Assembly: GCF_035222275.1 (NCBI RefSeq)
Contig: NC_085886.1
Coordinates: 2,542,001 to 2,606,000, forward strand
Origin: Podospora bellae-mahoneyi
Lineage: Eukaryota; Ascomycota; Sordariomycetes; Sordariales; Podosporaceae
Length of the DNA: 64,000 bases
Reading direction: 5' to 3'
Of this stretch, positions 1 through 10,079 are shown in pieces. The notes beneath the pieces were generated by a model that was not told where the DNA came from, ran no database searches, and worked only from the letters and a program-made list of their open reading frames with translations. The first letter of the stretch is position 1, and each line of letters begins with the position of its first letter. The position numbers were made by a program, and so were the translations under genes.

Positions 1-300
1 TCTCTGAGGGGAAGCATCGCGTGAGTGCACCTCCCCATTCTCCATCGGTGATCTGGATCTAGACCTCTCCTCATGGCGGTGCTCTCCCGACTCTCTGGAC
101 GGCGACCTCTCATCAACTCCATCTCTCCTCGGCGTCGGCGATCGTCCTCGAGAATCCTGTGACATCTCCCTTTCTCTCCTCGGCGTCGGCGATTTTGATT
201 TCGACACCGATCTCGATCTTGACCTCGACTGGCGTGGACTAGGCGACCTCTCAACCTGTCGCGTAATCGAGGCGCTCTCCTCCCTCTCCGGTGTCGCCAT
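1..300 (-). CDS. SR-rich protein, N-terminal part only
   Basis: The reverse strand opens with ATG at 298-300 and stays open for 100 codons to the window edge, so the gene is cut at its 3' side. The visible part is an arginine/serine-rich tract with many RS, SR and SP dipeptides and two copies of a block reading SPTPRRE/SPTPRRD. Such N-termini are typical of SR-type RNA-binding proteins acting in pre-mRNA splicing, for example Tra2-like proteins with an RRM further along. No RRM lies within the window, so the family is inferred from composition alone. The gene diverges from DPM2 across about 460 bp. Confidence 0.6.
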   Translation of the reverse strand, partial: MATPEREESASITRQVERSPSPRQSRSRSRSVSKSKSPTPRREREMSQDSRGRSPTPRRDGVDERSPSRESGEHRHEERSRSRSPMENGEVHSRDASPQR

Positions 301-760
301 CGTCTTTTCTTTTTCCCACACGCGTGTTTTCCAATGATTTGTCCCTGATAAACTCTCGCGCGCCAATTATTTTCTCAGTTTCGCAGAAAAGCGATGTCGA
401 TTTGACAATTCGTTGCCGATGGAAAGTTTAACAAGGCTGTGTTTGCAACAGTTTCCGTCCTCAAGCGCAACCTGCACCTACAGTTGCACTAACCGTTGGC
501 CCCACTTTTTACTTTTCTCTTCTTGCCTGCCGGGAAGCTCCCCCCCCCCCAGAAAACGCGAACCCCTGACGCGCCACTGGCCAGGCCACCGTGGAACTGA
601 GCTTCAGCGTTGCTGTCCCGAACTTTGCGACAACCACCAACCATCCACACCACCACCACTTGCCTCGTCCACCACCGTCAACAACCTTGACGATTTAACG
701 TTTAATTCAATTCAATTCACTCCTTTACACCCCTTATTTATTTATTTTCCCAATCTCACA
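301..760. promoter_or_regulatory. shared promoter interval between the SR-rich gene and DPM2
   Basis: This gap lies between two divergent start codons, so it should hold both promoters. It contains a run of C around 540-550 and CA/CCA-rich pyrimidine tracts leading to the DPM2 start. No distinct TATA element is obvious. Confidence 0.4.
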
Positions 761-1195
761 ATGGTCTGTCTTCCTCCCCATCCCCCCCTTTGCCACCACC
801 CGCCCTATCTAACACTGATTAATCTTCCAGCTCGACAAACTCACCGGCCTCGCCATGCTAGCAGCAGCCTCCGCCGTCTTCCTCTACTACACAATCTGGA
901 CTCTTCTTATGGTACTTCCTTCATTCCCCTCCTTCTCCCCTTTTCCTCTTTACCCCCCTCACCCAGACCCATGACTAATAATCCAAAAACGCAACAGCCC
1001 TTCGTAGACTCCGACCACCCCCTCCAAAACTTCTTCCCCCCCCGCGTCTGGGCTATCCGTCTCCCCGTCATCCTCGTCCTCCTCGGCTCCGCCGTCGTCG
1101 GCTCCTTCCTCTCCATCGTCATGATCAGGTCCAACCGCAAAAAGGCCCTCAAGGCCGCCAAGGCGGCCGAGGAGGCGGCCAAGAAGAAGTCTTGA
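761..1195 (+). CDS. DPM2: dolichol phosphate-mannose synthase regulatory subunit (DPM2)
   Basis: Small ER membrane protein that stabilises dolichol-phosphate-mannose synthase, which supplies mannose for N-glycans, O-mannosylation and GPI anchors. The model has three exons: 761-763 (only the ATG), 831-911 and 998-1195, joined over introns of 67 and 86 nt. It gives 93 residues. Exon 2 reads LDKLTGLAML and a first membrane helix ending YYTIWTLLM. Exon 3 starts PFVDSDHPLQNFFPPRVWA, the conserved DPM2 loop, followed by a second helix and a Lys/Ala-rich cytosolic tail. Length and two-helix topology match the family. The first donor is GTCTGT, which is unusual; it was chosen because it places the ATG directly before LDKL, as I recall for fungal DPM2. 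The second intron has a clear ACTAATA branch site near 974-980. Confidence 0.88.
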   Translation: MVCLPPHPPLCHHPPYLTLINLPARQTHRPRHASSSLRRLPLLHNLDSSYGTSFIPLLLPFSSLPPSPRPMTNNPKTQQPFVDSDHPLQNFFPPRVWAIRLPVILVLLGSAVVGSFLSIVMIRSNRKKALKAAKAAEEAAKKKS

Positions 1196-1690
1196 ATCAA
1201 ACACTACGCTATATGTTTTGTATTGTTGGAGGAGGAGGAGGAGGAGGAGGCCATTATCACTGTGAAGAGTTGATTTAGCCCAGGGTGGCAGGCAGTTCGT
1301 GAGAAAAGGAAGGGATCTATCTATCCATAATACACCACAACCATATTGTTGGGACAACAACAACAACAACAACAGCAACAGCAACAAGTGGGAAATAACG
1401 AGACAGAGAGAAAGTGAAAAAAAAAAAGGAAAAAAGACTAATAAAATACCTTGCCTACTCTTGCTCCTCCAACAGAAGAGCAAGATCAAAACACACCAAG
1501 AGCCACATATTGTCTCATATTAACCAATGCAATTTGTCGGCCATTATATCAAAAACCATGTCAATACTCACTCTCTCGTACAAAGCTGCTGGGATATCCC
1601 ATCCATCACCGCCCTCTTCCCCAACTCCACTACTATACCTCCGTGCTCCCCACACCACTACCAAAAATCTCCAAAAGAATAGAGGCTGAG
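1196..1690. other. gene-free spacer with triplet repeats
   Basis: Downstream of DPM2. It holds a GGA triplet run near 1229-1250 and a CAA/CAG-type run near 1358-1387. The part next to the tRNA gives T-runs on the reverse strand (near 1660-1677) that can serve as its Pol III terminator. No gene is seen. Confidence 0.5.
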
Positions 1691-1782
1691 TGCGGTTTAT
1701 GTGGATCGAACACATGACCTTCAGATTATAAATTACCAAAGTTGACTTCAGTCTGACGCTCTCCCAACTGAGCTAAACCCGC
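1691..1782 (-). tRNA. tRNA-Phe (GAA) with 19-nt intron, copy 1
   Basis: The reverse strand reads GCGGGTTTAGCTCAGTTGG at the 5' end, with A box, anticodon loop CTGAAGA, T-loop TTCGATC and discriminator A. The anticodon is GAA (Phe). A 19-nt intron, TCAACTTTGGTAATTTATA (1727-1745), sits one base 3' of the anticodon, the canonical 37/38 position. Its CTTTG can pair with the anticodon region using wobble pairs. The mature length is 73 nt. The acceptor stem shows a G5-A68 mismatch, which copy 2 shares, so it is a property of this tRNA and not damage. Confidence 0.95.
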
Positions 1783-2343
1783 TACTTGTTGATGCATCAG
1801 CACCTCAATATCACAGTCCATATCGGCCTTTCCTTATCCCTTTCCCTTTCCTCCCTTCACCACATAATCACTTTCATATTGGAACCCAAAAAGATTTGTC
1901 AAACACCATCCTTTTTTATTGAGGATCAATGTCCAACTAAAAAAAAAAAAAAAAAAATTTCCGACTACTCACTTTCATCCTCGTTTTCATCGGGACAAAA
2001 ACTACCTACTTGATTGGTGTTTGTCGGTTTCTGGTTGTTGTTGTTATCATGCCCACCCTCCACTCGCCGTCACTCCTCAGTAACAGGCCCCTATTCCAAA
2101 CCCAACCCATAACCCCCAAAGCCTGACCCCTCTGTCCGAAATAGACACAAAAGCCAAACCTACCCAAACGCCCAACCCCCAAGAGTAGAGTTAGTAGTAG
2201 TTATTGATGTTTAATCCAACACACAAAAGCAACACAAACCCGGTCTCAACTCCCGCATGTTGCTGCCGCTGCTGACCCATCTATAAAATCCCTTTCCTCC
2301 CCCCGCCTCCCCTCCCAAAATAAAAACTCCTCGCTTCATTTGC
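1783..2343. other. gene-free spacer between tRNA-Phe and the BCAS3-like gene
   Basis: Contains a long A-run (about 1940-1957) and pyrimidine-rich stretches. It probably carries the 3' UTR of the reverse-strand BCAS3-like gene. No gene is seen. Confidence 0.45.
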
Positions 2344-5300
2344 TCAAACCCGCTGATCAGCAAAATCCAACACCTCGCAATCATCCTCAAAAAACCCGTC
2401 CTCGCCATTCCCCGAACCACCTGCTCCCCGTCTGCGTCTTGTGGTAATCACGATCTGCGTGTCGTCATCCCCGCGGAAAAGGACCCTTTCCATCGCCGAG
2501 GCGGGCAATGCACGCGAGGCTTCGAGGTCAATGTTGAATGACTCGTCCTCTGGCAGATGGGGCAGACCGAGATCGATCTTGGTGGCGCTGATCGGCAGGC
2601 CAAACACCCAGGTATCATCGGCGTCGTTCTCATCAGCGGCAGCAGCCTCATCAGCAGCAGCAGCCTCCTCAACAGGGGGCGGAGTCGCACGAGCGGCTTT
2701 GCCCTTCTTCTTGCGCGGTGCTGATGATTCTGTCTGAGTGTCCTCCAACTGAGTCTCGGCCAAAATGGATGTGATCTCCAAGGACTTGGGTTTGGAGGAG
2801 GACATCATCTCATACAAGGCGATGCGTCTGTCGGTGTGGAAAGGCTGGTACGGGGCGCTGGACTCAATCTCGGCCTGGGGAATAGACGACTCAACGCCGC
2901 CATACCGGGCCCGCAAGCTAGGCTTGGTCTGGTTCAGCACCAGAGTGTTGTTGAAGGGGTCCAGGTCCCGCTCGGAGAAATCCAAATACTCATCGGGATC
3001 CAAAATGCGCTTCACCGCTGGAGCTATGGAGTCGTCAGGCAGCAACGGGAGCTGATGATCTGTGTACCTAGAGAGCCGCTGTCCCCGCTTGCCGTGGGCA
3101 CCAGACCTCTTGCTCTGGAATACTCTGACCTGACCCCCTCCCAAGACAGAGAGAGAGCGGTCACGCTTGGCGACCCAGGCTACGCAACCGGGCTCGGGGA
3201 GCACGGAAGAGTTTGGCAATGAAACTCTGTTGTCTCCGGTGTGTCTGAGCTGGCTGATTGCGTTTCCAGTCTTGCCCAGGGAGTGGCTGATGCCGTGAAC
3301 AATCACCTTGCCACCATGAGCAGCATATTCTGCAGCACCTGCAAAGGCTGGGGTGTTCGAGTTGCTCCGACGCTGGCGATTGATCAGCGGGCGGGCGGCT
3401 TCCCGGACAGAGCTCAAGGCGTTCGTTGCCATCGAAACAGCCGAAGTCGAGCCTTCTGGAACAGCAGCTTTGGTCTCCTCGGGAAGTCGGCGACGCGGAG
3501 GCGGCCAGGAAAAGGCACCCGACGGAAGATCCAAAAGGTGAACGGTGCCGCGCTCAGTGACCATGGCAGCACGCTCACCATGGGGCTGGGTCCAGGCCAG
3601 TTCAACAATACGAGCAACCGTCATACGCGAGAACTGGGCAACTTGACGCACACGTGGACCTCCGACAGGTGAGCCAGTAGCCTGGAGAGGCGATGACTTG
3701 GTGTTCTGAACCCGCATCAAATCCCACACCGTCTGGACGTCGCCCTTGCTGCTCGCGCTGAACAGGAAAAGCCCTGAAGGTGATAGTGAGAGGAAGCTGC
3801 ACCCATGAGGAATGGTGAACGTAGTGACGGGATGGAGGTTGCTGGATGGCCCAAGACTATCAATGTCCAAAACAGACACAAGACCTGGCTCTTTGGAGAC
3901 AGGTGGCGTCACAGCACCATGTGTGGGAGGGAACTGAGGTGGTGAGGCGCCCAGGCCCCAGTTCTGAGGGGCCTGTGTTGGTGACCTCGGTGTCTGGGAA
4001 GGCTGGGGGTTCCAGTAATTGTTCCAAGCCTGTAAGCCCTGCTTCCCAACCCACTTCGCACCTTGAATCAGCTCTTGCGTGGCGTCGCGCATGAGCTTGT
4101 TGACCACGCTCTCGGAAAGCGGCAGGTCGAGATCCGCATTCGCCTGGGGCAGCTGAGGGGGAGTCACGGACGTCAACCCAGGGGCGCGGCCGTGAATGAG
4201 AACGGGAACCGAAGCACGCAGTGCTATCTGTGAGGACGGCGTAGCAGGACAGTATGCCATCCATCTGGAACTGACGCTGACGATGGCAACCTGAGGTCTC
4301 GGTCGTGGTGGAACTGGTGACCGGCCTCGCTCGTTTTCTTGGCCAGGCTCTCCTTTGAGCGGCTGCTGGAGAGTCGTCCAAACCTTGCCGTGGCATCTGA
4401 AGTGCAGCGGCTGATCAGCGACGACGGGTGCCTGCCGATAGATCCAGCATTCTCCGGTAACTCCCGACGACACCACAATACTGCCGCCTTCCGCATGAAT
4501 GTGGAAGGCACCGGTGGGAGGAGGTGCCTTGAATGCTGCGCTTGTGATGGGCATCTTGAGGGGCACCTTTGGCGCCTCGAGAAGAACGCTCACCGGGCGG
4601 CCTGTCTTGAGAGAGTAGACCTCTACAGAGGTGTAATAAGATTCGGCAAATCCGGGCGCCGGGCGACTGCCCGTGACGCTCTCTCTCGAGGACGGGTCAG
4701 GGCTCGTGATGTTGGTCATGGCCTCCGATCTTTCGGCAGAAACCGCATCATAATCGCCTTCCACATTGATAGCGGGAGCAGGCGCGGGCAGGTTCGGCCC
4801 ATGAATAACGACTGCGACCAACGGGAAAAGATCCGACTCATGCGGCATCCAGGGAAGGATTTTGGCATGGTAGACGCCGCCACGCAGCCCTTTCAGGTTA
4901 GCAACAGTCTCGACCTCCCGTTTTCCAACGGTGAGGATCTCGAGGCCACCTTCATAGCCGGCAAGGACGACATTGGACTTGCTGCTGGCAGGGTCGGTAT
5001 TCGGCAAAGGAAGGGTGTCGAATCCACAATAGTAGCCCTTTTCTCCCGCCTTCATCCCGGAATGCGACTGTGAGTCAAGGTCGATTTCGGGGGCACCGTA
5101 GAAATGAGCCTGGGGCTGATGAGGCAAAGGCGGATTCGAAACAGCTCTATGGGCGTAGTTGGAATGCATGGAGCCGCGCCTGGCTGCCGCGATCGATCCA
5201 AGATGGCTGTGGGTGTCTGGAGGCGAATAATAGTTGTTGTCCACGTGGAAGCTCAAGGGACGTCTTCCTGCAAGCGGGGGAGAGGCCGAAGGCGGGTGAT

Positions 5301-5936
5301 AGCCCACCGAGGGTCTCGGCGAGGACCAGCCTGACGGGATGCCGCGGGGATCTTCATAGGAGGAAGGCGCCGTCGGCGGAGACTCGCCGACTAAGCTGAT
5401 GAGGTTTCCCGGGGAACCGGCCATGCCTGCGGAGATCCCCCGAGTCCATTCCCTGGTGTTCAACGAGGTGCTCGTCGCATATGATGCCGTCGAGGCAGCA
5501 TCCAAGAGGGGCGACGCAACTGGGTTCTCGTTGGACGAGACACTAGCTGGTTTGATCTCTGGAGAGATCACAGGTGAGGCACTGGATGATCCTTTAGTGG
5601 TGCCGGTGCCATTCCCATTACTGATGTAATTAAAGTGGTCAGCCTTGTAGGTCCTTAGATTCCCGAATCGCTCCTTTTCCAGCTTCCTGTGTCCAGGCTC
5701 TTGCTCTTCTTTACCAGGGTAGAGGGAACCCACGTGAACTTGGCACCTTGTTTTGTCACCGCTGCGACCACTCCGCCGCCTTCTTTGCCATTCTTCCGGT
5801 CTTTCTTGGAGACTTTTGGATGCGCCCAGTTAGCTTGCGCTCTGTAGAACAACACAGGGGGGTTCAGGGGTATTTGAGAGCATGGGCAGAATGCAAGCCA
5901 ATACCATCAGGGCATGACAAAACACAGACCTGGCAT
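2344..5936 (-). CDS. BCAS3-type WD40/beta-propeller protein
   Basis: Large protein with a degenerate beta-propeller resembling BCAS3 and Atg18-like proteins, a family linked to phosphoinositide binding and autophagosome sites in other organisms. Visible blocks include NVVLAGYEGGLEILTVGK, SVEVYSLKTGRPVSVLL and a WD-like blade with SLSPSGLFLFSASSKGD. The N-terminal ~230 residues are Ser/Pro/Asn-rich and disordered, and the C-terminus is acidic. The long open frame (to 5733) has no usable ATG before codon 100, so upstream exons are needed. My model is 5930-5936 (ATG plus one codon and a base), 5715-5839 and 2344-5643, about 1143 residues. The phases agree, and the second exon encodes a basic SKKDRKNGKEGG segment. 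The first two junctions are tentative. An alternative start is an internal Met about 75 codons into exon 3. Confidence 0.72.
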
Positions 5937-7813
5937 GAATGGCGACCCAGAAGTCAAGCGAGCAGTTATACCGCTCGCGTAACGAGATAGCTGACACCCC
6001 TCAACGCTTGGACGAAGAAGGTGCCGGCCGAAGGGTAATTAAGGTATATCAGCAGTAAAGCGAACAGTATGTATTCAAGTAAAGGCACCGGCGGTAGTCT
6101 CGATATCTGTTCGGTCGTTGCTGACAAGTGTATGTACGCGTGCAACAGGGAGTTGCGATCGAAGTATGACAGGTGCTTCGGGGTGACTCTTTGTGTGTTG
6201 GTTGTAGTGTAGATGCGCGCTCGGGCTGTCTAGACTATCAACGGCTCAACGATGGCGTAGGCGCCTCGGTCGGTCGGAGTGTCGGTCGTAGAGGAGAGGG
6301 ACAAAGAAAGGAGCGGAAGATCCCAGAGAGAGGCGCTGTCCAACACAGGAAGCGTGTGAGGTCTTCTGACACGGGCGAAACAAAAAGCCAGCCTTTTTCT
6401 ATAAGTATTACGATAAGGTAGAGAGGTAGTATGCAGCATGCAGTGGGGTGTATTATCAAGAGACTAGTAAAGGAAGAGGGAATAACAGAAGAAGACTAGA
6501 AAGAGAGAAGAAGGTTGTGGTGGTGGTTCTGGTTGGTGTTGATGTTGGTATCTAGTGTTGTATGAAAGGAGAAAGAAGAAGAGATGCAAGACGATGGATG
6601 GAATAACCGTCCTAGCTATGGTGTGTGGTACGGATAGCCAGTGCTGGATGAACTGGCCGTGCCTGGATAGATGGACTGGACCAGCCGTGACTCGACGGGG
6701 AGCGAAGACGGCCACAGCCAACTGGGGTCAAGGTTGACAGACGGCGCTCCTGTGAATGCCGGGTGCAGCACAAGGGCCTAGGAAAGGGGGGGAGGGGGGG
6801 TGTGTGGCTCGTGGTTCGGTCCCTTGCGCGGGCTGGTGGGGTTCTGCAGCAAGGGAAATCCACTCCATGCTGGGGTACTTCAGCCCTGACGGGAATAGCG
6901 CCAATGAACCCCAAGATAAGCATGGGATAAGCCCAGCGCTACCACGCTATCAGCCAGAAGCCCAGCAAATGGCGGGGTTTATCTTGTACGCGCTCTGCGG
7001 TCCGAGACGGTATTTGTGCAGTGCCGCCTCACTTGTGAATTCCCAGAGAAAGGGCGGGTGTCATATGTGTCAAGCAAATACACCACGTGAGAGCTGGAAA
7101 GTGTCGGGTTATTTTGAGGTGTGTGTCCAAGCAGTGCCGGCAGCCCCGTTTGATTCCGGGCCTCCAGTCCTTGCCTAGGTACATACGTCATTCCATAATG
7201 CCCGTGGTCAAGGTCATCCATCATGCATTCAGGGCTCGGATTGGAGCACTGTACCGTAATGACGGATGAGAGGACTGGTGACTTGGTCAAGTGCAAAAAC
7301 TGGAAATCGGTAACAATAACCGTTACCTATGTCAACCCGGCATTGTTGTTTCAACCATCAAGCAAGTGGTGATCCCCCCGATGCCGCATGAGTCGACCAA
7401 GTACCCTCTTGGTCACCCCGCCTTTCGCCCAGTGCATTCCCCCTCTGACTCCACCTGCGACTCACCGCAGCACGTCATATCTTATCAGTTGAGTTCGTCC
7501 ATAACGACTACATTCCTCCCAAATGACCGACGATGCACCTGCCAGTCGGGTTCATCTCAAGAATCATCTCTCTCACTCAGACTCTGTCTTCTGCCAGATT
7601 CCATCTGCATACACCATAGGTTTACTAAGCCACCACCCTTACACCGACAAGCCAATACTTGCGTGGAAAGGTGGAGAAGCCAGAAGCAGGGCCACATGAA
7701 CAACTCCGAGTTGGAGAGAGAGGCGGTGGAGTTTGGAGTCTGCCCCAACAAGTCATCCACGTTGTCCCGATCCTCTATACGATATGCTGAGAAGTCAACC
7801 TCGTCAGACTGTC
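5937..7813. other. 1.9-kb gene-free interval
   Basis: Should hold the promoter of the BCAS3-like gene at its left and the 3' UTR of the SnoaL-like gene at its right. Apart from a G-rich run near 6785-6800, no structure stands out. Short open frames here have no recognisable product. Confidence 0.4.
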
Positions 7814-8345
7814 TCAACTCTGCAGCCAAACTCTATACCTCGCCCACTTCCACTTCTCGGCTCCTCCAGACTCGCTTTCCCAGTCTTGTCGAACCAACGT
7901 GCCCTGCGCCGCCCAATCCACCACCTTTTGCTCGGTTTCAGGCCCTTCGCCAGAGACCACCTCCAAAGTAACCTTTCCGCTGAACATGACCTCAACCTCG
8001 TCCTCTCCTTGTTCCCTTTTGAACTTTGTAAATGCATCAGAAGCAGCGGCGTAGAAGTTGCTGAAATCGTGGTGCTTTCTTGACCTTACATCCTTCCACA
8101 TGCCGTGTCTCAGCTCCCGTAGCTCTGGAAGTCCATTTAGCCTATGTCTTCCAACATATGTATGCAGGGAGGCATTGCTCACCTTCCCGACCTCTCGCAA
8201 CCTTCTTGCCCATGGTGACTTCGGCATCTTCAGTGAAGCAGTCGAGCCAGGGCTCATACATTCGTTTGGGGTCGTCCGATATGGCGAAGAAGTAGAAGAT
8301 AAAACTCGGGATTTCAATCCCCGGCTTGCGAGTAATTGGATTCAT
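7814..8345 (-). CDS. SnoaL/NTF2-like domain protein, intact copy
   Basis: Two exons, 8183-8345 and 7814-8124, joined over a 58-nt GTGAGC...CCAG intron, give 157 residues. The N-terminal segment MYEPWLDCFTEDAEVTMGKK, followed by HGMWKDVRSRKHH, is the pattern of SnoaL-like polyketide-cyclase-fold (NTF2-like) proteins. VEVMFSGKVTLEV and the C-terminal KWKWARYRVWLQS are later strands of the cone. These proteins bind small hydrophobic ligands; many fungal members have no known substrate and none is assigned here. The gene lies head-to-head with a related, apparently broken copy, 262 bp apart, pointing to an inverted tandem duplication. Confidence 0.72.
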
Positions 8346-8607
8346 GTTGCTTTGGTTTTGTTTTGTTTGTGTACAGTTAAAAGAAGAGAGAGAAGAGCAA
8401 TCCGTTAGGTTGCAAGACCAAACCTCTGAGAAAGTGACGCAATTAACCCTGATGACCCATACTTAACCCTGAGAAAGACATGTACCCCCCCCTGCCTCAT
8501 GTACACAAACCAAGCCTTCTTTGAGAATCATATCTTCTCCCCCTTTCTCACACAGACATCTAACTCTCTCCCTCATCCTGCAACATAATCCCACTGGTCA
8601 GATCAAA
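8346..8607. promoter_or_regulatory. bidirectional promoter of the SnoaL-like pair
   Basis: 262 bp between the two divergent ATGs. It contains a near-duplicated motif, TTAACCCTGA (8444-8453 and 8464-8473), and pyrimidine-rich leader sequence before the rightward start. Confidence 0.4.
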
Positions 8608-9401
8608 ATGGGCAACAGAGACAAAGACAGCATCAACAAGTTCGTCACCGATTTCCTCGCCCAGTCCAGCAACCTCACCGGTAGCGCAAGATGGTTCACG
8701 TACTTTGACACCCACCCCACAGATCTAGAAACCGGAAACAGCGGCCTATGGGACTTCAAGGATGTAAGCCATCGCTTGGAAAAGTTCATAAGAGACAAGT
8801 ACGGAACTCGTGGCACCGAGCTACGGATAACTGGTGGTTGGATCTACGCTTCAAGACGCAACCGGACGTACCATTCCGCTACAGGATTGCCTCTCGAGAA
8901 TACCACTCCCTGTCCCCCATCTTCATGACCGGCGACGGGAAGCCCAACGCCGAGGTCATGTTCCACGGCAAGATCCACCTCACGTTTGGCAGTCCATATT
9001 GCCCTACAGACAAGAAGGATGATTCAGAACCAGACTATTATCTTGAGAGGGGATGCCTACAATCTCCCGACGGAGGACTATCATTCAGAGAGGGAGTCTA
9101 TACCAGAGAGACCCAAAAGGTACGACTTTACTGTTTGGGGCAGGTTGGTCCGACGAGCTGGGGAAAACGAGATACTAAACGACCGGGAGACGGACCAAAC
9201 CGGGGAAGACAAGCGAGTAAAACGCGAGAGTGATGATGATGATGATGATGATGATGATGGTATGGTTCTGCTCTCAACTTGTGGAAATGGGAAGCGTTCA
9301 AGTCCTGGGAGTATGACATGACCGACGAGAAGTTGGGGGTCAGGCTCGATGATGAAGATTACCAGTTTCGAAGAAGATGGCCTCGAGGGGAGAAACACTA
9401 G
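8608..9401 (+). pseudogene. SnoaL-like paralogue, frame-disrupted
   Basis: Starts with ATG at 8608 (MGNRDKDSINKFV) but the coding signal moves between two frames: frame of the ATG to about 8800, another frame over about 8860-8990, back over about 9000-9260, and again over 9261-9401. Each segment resembles the neighbouring SnoaL-like protein. NAEVMFHGKIHLTFG matches VEVMFSGKVTLEV, DFTVWGRLVRR matches DWAAQGTLVRQ, and LWKWEAFKSWEYD matches KWKWARYRVWLQS. No set of convincing GT-AG introns explains all the changes, though a 58-nt intron with a weak GTCCAT donor could cover one. A GAT microsatellite interrupts the coding part. I therefore call a probable pseudogene; an unusual multi-intron gene remains possible. 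Confidence 0.5.
9232..9259. repeat. (GAT)n microsatellite
   Basis: About nine perfect GAT units lying within the SnoaL-like paralogue. Read in the local frame they encode poly-Asp; in the frame used by flanking coding sequence they give repeated TGA stops. Confidence 0.9.
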
Positions 9402-9565
9402 CTGTAGAAGATAGGCAATATAATTGTAATATAAAAATGAAAAAAAAAAATGGAAATATCGCGTGTAATATCGTATCATGCTCCCCTCCCATTTCGCGCG
9501 ACTCCCACTCTACATGAAGGCAGAAGCAAGACACAGTATATATACCATTCCAACCACACACCTTC

Positions 9566-9660
9566 CAACAGCTCTAATATCCTTGCCAGGGCGCCCTTGT
9601 GATCAGGTCAAATGGTAAGGATACTGGAGCTGTCAACCCCTCCCCCCCCCCCGCCGGGGG
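9566..9660 (+). repeat. short dispersed inverted repeat, copy B
   Basis: A palindromic element whose arms CAACAGCTCTAATATCCTTG and the reverse complement of GGTAAGGATACTGGAGCTG flank a core containing TGATCAGGTCAAATGGTAAG. The same core and arms occur in inverted orientation at 48073-48175, and both copies are followed by a C-rich run with CCTCCCCCC. Core GGTCAAATGG resembles a Pol III A box, and a B-box-like GAGTTCGATTCG lies 70-80 bp further on. It may be a MITE-like or tRNA-derived relic. No target-site duplication is clear. Confidence 0.6.
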
Positions 9661-10079
9661 CTTGCAACCGATGTCCCCCGAGTTCGATTCGAAGTAAAAC
9701 CACCGAGGTGTTCGTAACCGGCCACCTCCTTCTGGGTTTGACCGGTGAGTTTTTCGACTTTTTTTCACGACCACACTCTATACAACAGAATGCTGGCAAG
9801 CAGGATGAAGAACAACTTGGACATGTGACTGCTAGCTAACTAAGGTTTTCCCAGTGCCCAAAGTTTACACGTACCTCAATCATTTTAGACCCCTCTGCCC
9901 TCTGAAATAATTGCTACCTTCAGATTCTGCAATATTCAGGTTGTGTTTGCAACAAAGAGGGCGAGTAATTTCACACTCGACCAAAAACTCCTCGCTCACC
10001 GAAACTGCCTAGACCAGATCCCATCGATCTTCCACAAATAAATATCATTACAACATCATGCCTCCATGCTCACCAATTC
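9661..10079. other. gene-free spacer downstream of Ku80
   Basis: Holds the B-box-like GAGTTCGATTCG near 9680-9691, inverted GAGGTG/CACCTC words around 9705-9727, and otherwise unremarkable sequence expected to include the Ku80 3' UTR. Confidence 0.4.

Noticed and set aside
3241-5073. Several forward open frames of 60-240 codons inside the BCAS3-like locus
   Set aside because: Antisense shadows of a GC-rich coding exon.
7291-7971. 226-codon forward open frame opposite the SnoaL-like gene
   Set aside because: Its right part is antisense to a supported coding exon and its residues are random-looking.
9600-9700. Possible complete tRNA gene around the A-box-like and B-box-like words
   Set aside because: No acceptor stem or paired T-arm can be formed, and the spacing is too long for a standard tRNA. 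Kept only as part of the dispersed-repeat observation.
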